Shown here in pieces: positions 59,846 to 64,000 of a stretch of 64,000 nucleotides of DNA. Numbering within the stretch: position 1 is the stretch's first letter; every line of letters starts with the position of its first letter. The notes below the pieces were generated by a model. That model was not told the DNA's origin. It saw only the letters and a program-made list of their open reading frames with translations, and ran no database searches. The stretch is from Capitulum mitella (lineage: Eukaryota; Arthropoda; Thecostraca; Pollicipedomorpha; Pollicipedidae): assembly GCA_030062745.1 (NCBI GenBank), contig CP099854.1, forward strand, positions 11,124,014 through 11,188,013. Reading direction: 5' to 3'. A program made the position numbers and the translations under genes.

Positions 59846-61029
59846 GCAAAAAAAGTCAAACTATATTATGTCATACCATATAACACCGCCCATTAAGGCA
59901 GAATGAGCAGAAATTATTTGTTCGACGTATTAATGACCACGGCGAGTTGTGCAAAATCGAATGGCACCGCATCAACCGGTCACCAATAAAATGCGGGCAG
60001 ATCTACAGACGTACAAAGACGTACATCCCTCATTCTATCATATGGGACCTGCTCGCTCCATTTGTGGCTAACACTGGTTATCGCATAGTGCAATGCATGC
60101 ACATGAATACTAAGTACATGCACTAGGGAGCTGCTTGGGATTACTCGTCCGTCGCAGATCCCTGGCTCCTAAAGTCCACGCTATAATTAGATTCAGTTAC
60201 TGAAAGGTCATGGCCCGAGCATTTCCTTTTTAAATAAATAAAGGAACATTGAAGTTGGTTCGACCGTAGCTACGCCACTGTAAAGTTTAGAGACTTCCTG
60301 AGCGCCAATAGCCGCACATTTGAGGAGCACGGCTCATTTCCGGCCGGTCGGTCAGTGGGTCTTTCGTGGAGGTTTTTGACTGGCATGGTTCTTCCGCGTC
60401 GCTGACTCTCGGCCGGTCACTGCTGAGCACGGCGAAAAATCGCCGTCGCACGGCCTCGATCCGACGACCTCTCAGGCACCACGCAAACATCTCACGTTTT
60501 TGGGCTGCTGACAAGGGCAAGGCTAACATCGGCAGGGCCCTGAATCCCCCCGGCTTCCTTCGACGGAATCATGAATGCGCCCTTGATCATCCGTCCGTTC
60601 GCCTTTACGGTCATCATCTGACTGCCAGTTGGCAGTTACTGCGACCGGCTAACCGTTACCGTCGGCCCCTTGGGCTGTGGTTGTGTGATAGAATACTTAC
60701 CTCTGCGAATTCCTCGGGGTGAACTTTTATCCATGAATAGACATCGACGCCCCGGAACAAACCTGATAGAACCCCGGCCTACTTGCCACGTCAGCCCGTC
60801 GGTTTACGGCTAAAGGGGAGTGCTTATCTCTAACATTGAACCTTATCATAACAATGAATCTCTCGCTTCCTTCCTGTGGAAAAAGTCACCATGTCTGATC
60901 ATGAGTCACCAATCTGCGGGTCCGGCAAAACGATTTCTTTTCATGGCAAGTCCCTCAGTTTGTGGTCTTTTGGACAACTCACCTCAGATCAGCATCCCAG
61001 GCGATTTCTGGTCGCGGTGGATTACTCAC
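59846..61029 (-). other. BTB-ZF intron next to the BTB exon
   Basis: No coding exon is needed here because the BTB and linker exons join in phase. Overlapping frames on both strands at 60287-60722 have no family signature. Near the BTB exon two decayed copies of the BTB exon donor are visible. Confidence 0.6.
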
Positions 61030-61146
61030 CTCTGATCATGAGCGCCTCGGCGGTGGAGAACAATGAGTCCAAGTCGTTCTTCTCGACCTCCACCTCGCCT
61101 TTGTACATGAACTCGACAATGCTGCGTAGCTCCGCGAATTTGACAT
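61030..61146 (-). CDS. BTB-zinc finger transcription factor, exon for the second half of the BTB domain
   Basis: The exon has 117 nt: 2 nt finishing an Asp codon, 38 full codons and 1 nt starting the next Gly. It begins VKFAELRSIVEFMYKGEVEV and ends LFSTAEALMIR. This is the conserved C-terminal half of the BTB/POZ domain of broad/tramtrack/lola-type arthropod factors (DVKF..L..iveFMYkGEV...L..l...AEaL.I.GL). The domain dimerises these nuclear factors. The acceptor is GTCGTTGGTTTTCAG and the donor AGAG followed by GTGAGT. The exon encoding the first half (the CLRWNNH-type start) is not found before 64000 and must lie further on. This identification is firm. Confidence 0.92.
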
Positions 61147-64000
61147 CTGAAAACCAACGACGGACTGGTTAGAGACTTCTCCGAAGTGGAAAACCGATGA
61201 AGGCAGGGTGTTCTGTTTTAGGACGCTTGCTTTGTACCATTCAACCAGTATCAATCGGTGTTACTGAAATGTATTTGTTCAGCAAAGAGCTCATGTCCAC
61301 TTTACAGCTTTTGTACATCATTTAACCTTCCACTGGCTGGGATACGTCGCCACCTTCCACTGGCCGCTGATACTCCAGATCAGGTTCCATAATTCCGCAA
61401 CTAATGAACCGATTCGTTGGTACGACCTCAGCCATGTTCATGTCGCCTTTTTAACCTTGGCAGTACCGCTCAGGTTGCAGGTCACGTCAAAGGTCAGTAT
61501 TTCACCAACTGGACAATGCTGTTGTCTGGTAACACATCGGAGATTACAGACAGCCTTAAATCAAAATACGCACAAAGGTATGCCTTGTATACCGATGCAC
61601 GTTTATTTGAAGGAAATGGTGATACGGCTCAAGCTAGGTCATGTGATATGCGTAAAATGTATGTATGCGTAATACGTCGCATACGTACATTAACTAACTC
61701 CTTAACTCCTAGCTCCTAGGTAACTCCCATAAATCCAAAAGCACCGTTCTAAATATTGGAGTTGGCGCCGGGAAATGATCACCCGACTACGGCTTATTGG
61801 GCTTATTGGGGTGATGTTAAAGTGTTAATTGGCACTATATTCGAAAACAGCAGTTCTTTAAACTTGACCTATGATGCTCCGGTGTGAGGTCATGGGTAGT
61901 CTGTACTGACGTCTCGTGACATTTGAACACATCCTGCACACAGCAGGCCGTCTCGCAGCGCCAAGACATCTATCAAGATCAAACTTCGTCCAAAAACGGC
62001 TACTTTAAAAACATCGTGTGCTTAACCCATAACGTCCGATGTCCTATAGACAGGACGGCCAGAAATCGTTGTGTGTAATATCGTCTGCAAGACTTTGTGG
62101 AACCGCAGAAGCTGCCAGCACGCGGTAGAGGGGCGACAGTTGTTGGCTGAATCCTGACGTCCCTGAATCTTCACAGGAATGCTAGATTTAAAAAGTTTCA
62201 AACTTTGAGCACCGCCACCAAAATCATGTATCATTTGAATTACGTTTCTATGTCCCGTCGTCAACGGGTGACGCCATTCTGGCAAGACTGGATATTTTTC
62301 ACAAATGTCTGATTGTTACCAAAAAGTGCACGATTTATGCACCAAGAGGTCCTAACCATTTGGCAATGCTGCGCCGGCGTCAGGCTCTTGCGTTCAGACC
62401 ATGGCTGCAGTTTTCCATCCTTTCGCAGGTACTCTTGCATCGCCGCCATTTACTGAGCGCCCCAAACCTTGTCGAATTTAACATGGGACCGTATGGGGTG
62501 GGCGCCTACAGCAACCTCACTCAGTTACGTTATCGGTGGAGAGCGATGCGTTTCCAGCAAACACACGAGAGCAAGGCGTCAGAAAGGCCAACTGGCCCCT
62601 CAGCACCACCCTATCCCCTTGTTCACACCAACTGGGCGAGGTCGGTCCAACGTTTCGCCCGTTCCCTCGGCACAATCTCGGCCACGCTGCTGTGCGGTAA
62701 GCAAACAGTTTTATCCTTGCACCCGACTGCGCTCGAGGGTCTGGCGAGACGGCTAATCGCTGACAATCAGATGCGCGCTGCTACACGCCAACTGTACAGG
62801 GGGAGGGGAGGGGCAACGTCGATCACAAGTATCCTATTGGCCACCTTCGTAGCCGTGTCATCGGCGGAGCCGCGGCGGAAACGAGTCGCGGACGCCGCAA
62901 TCGGTACCGAGATCCGTCAGGTTCATGTCGCCACCAACTGGCCGGCAGCTCAGTCCCACGTCACTTCGGGCCAACCACTCAGGAATAAACTCAGCCACCA
63001 GGAGAGGGAGGTCACTCGTTCTCGACAGTCACATGTAAACATTGGAGCATGTTAAAAATGAGAAAAGGCAAAAACAGAAATGCCCGATCATTGTTGAAAC
63101 AGTGCGTCTTTGATTTCATATATCCTTCCGTGACGGCCAGCCCACCACAGGATCAGGCTTTGCAAGAGAAGCTGGGGAATGGCAGGGTCTAGCAGCCTCC
63201 CCCATACTGAGATATTTTAACACTAGACAACTTGGTAATGACTGGAAAGGAACGATCTGAAATGTCATGAAGACATCAGAATTATTTTGAGAAATAACCA
63301 GCCAGAGCCTCAGGCATGTTTGGTGATCTAGGGACGACAAGGGGGGCGGGATGAATCCGAAGCCCCCTAAAATTCAGAGATTTTTAACATTGGGCCAATG
63401 GAAATGCTCGGAAAGAAACAGTCTGAAATCCTGGACCCCACCTCACAATCACTTTTGGAACTTTTTAACCATGATCCCAAGCACACTTCGGCATCGTGAC
63501 CAAACACAGACAGGTCCAAACTTCACACCTCTTCAGAAGACGGGCCAATTTCGTAATTTTGTCAGCTTTGAAGCATGCCAGCGGACCAAAACCACGGAGC
63601 TTTCCGTCGAAATTATCACACGGAGATAAGGCTTCAGCCCCAGTCGTCGCCTGGCCCCAGCCTAACCGCGCTTCTGCCGCCGTCCCTCTCTAAAGCTGTT
63701 CCTGGAGGCGCCCCTGTTCACGTCTGCTGCGCAGTGGCGCGCTATCTGGCGAGCCTCGCAGACGGTTACACGGGGGTGGGAGGGGGGAGTGCCGGGAGGA
63801 GGGAGCTGACTCACGGCCGGGATTTTCCCTCCGGCTACAGGCTGAGCTGTGCAGCGCTCGACTGACATCAGCTGCGCAGAGAGAGGGAGTGCTCGCATCT
63901 AGTGCCCGATTGACCACAAAAAACACTAGATTAAGAGTAAATAGTGCTTGATTTTAATTTTCACATATACTGCTTGATGGATCACTGACACGCGAAATCA
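61147..64000 (-). other. Intron upstream of the BTB exon to the window end
   Basis: No BTB N-terminal half was found on the minus strand. Two overlapping minus-strand frames (62022-62285 and 62261-62449) and a + frame (62360-63055) are open but unlike any family I know. The end near 63640-63880 is GC-rich. Confidence 0.5.

Overview
The window is eukaryotic nuclear DNA, most likely from an arthropod and possibly a crustacean. The evidence is a set of short coding exons with GT-AG introns, a broad/tramtrack-type BTB exon spliced toward C2H2 zinc fingers, tRNA-Val genes of metazoan type, a LINE relic, hAT-like MITEs and very abundant micro- and minisatellites. The species cannot be fixed from the sequence. 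Nearly all long open frames are chance frames in GC-rich or repetitive DNA. Only two protein genes can be supported firmly, and both are incomplete because they run off the window.

Left part (1-15.7 kb, + strand): the last three coding exons of a PPM1K-like mitochondrial PP2C phosphatase (2671-2820, 6833-6967, 15531-15665). All join in phase 0 and end with a TAG. The 5' exons lie upstream of the window. Its introns carry tRNA-Val genes in both orientations, two tRNA pseudogenes, a LINE relic split by a TA microsatellite, and several minisatellites.

Middle (15.7-22.7 kb): intergenic DNA between two convergent genes, with a CTG-rich minisatellite, a long GC/CpG-rich block and CTCF-like motifs.

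Right part (22.7 kb to the window end, - strand): a BTB-zinc finger transcription factor gene. A BTB exon (61030-61146), a linker exon (57596-57804), a 21-codon exon (56950-57012) and a terminal four-finger exon (22748-23653) are all compatible in phase. The intron before the finger exon is about 33 kb. It holds CpG-rich blocks, hAT-like elements, microsatellites and a few unassigned exon candidates. The first half of the BTB domain lies beyond 64000.

Main discovery: minisatellites repeatedly sit exactly on exon edges and contain copies of the splice site. One array duplicates the acceptor and first codons of PPM1K exon A. One duplicates the donor of PPM1K exon B. Two duplicate the acceptors of consecutive BTB-ZF exons. 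A small decayed one duplicates the donor of the BTB exon. Two upstream acceptor copies of PPM1K exon A are in frame with an open path into the exon, so the arrays could create alternative protein ends. A 1.8 kb foldback element has inserted into one array.
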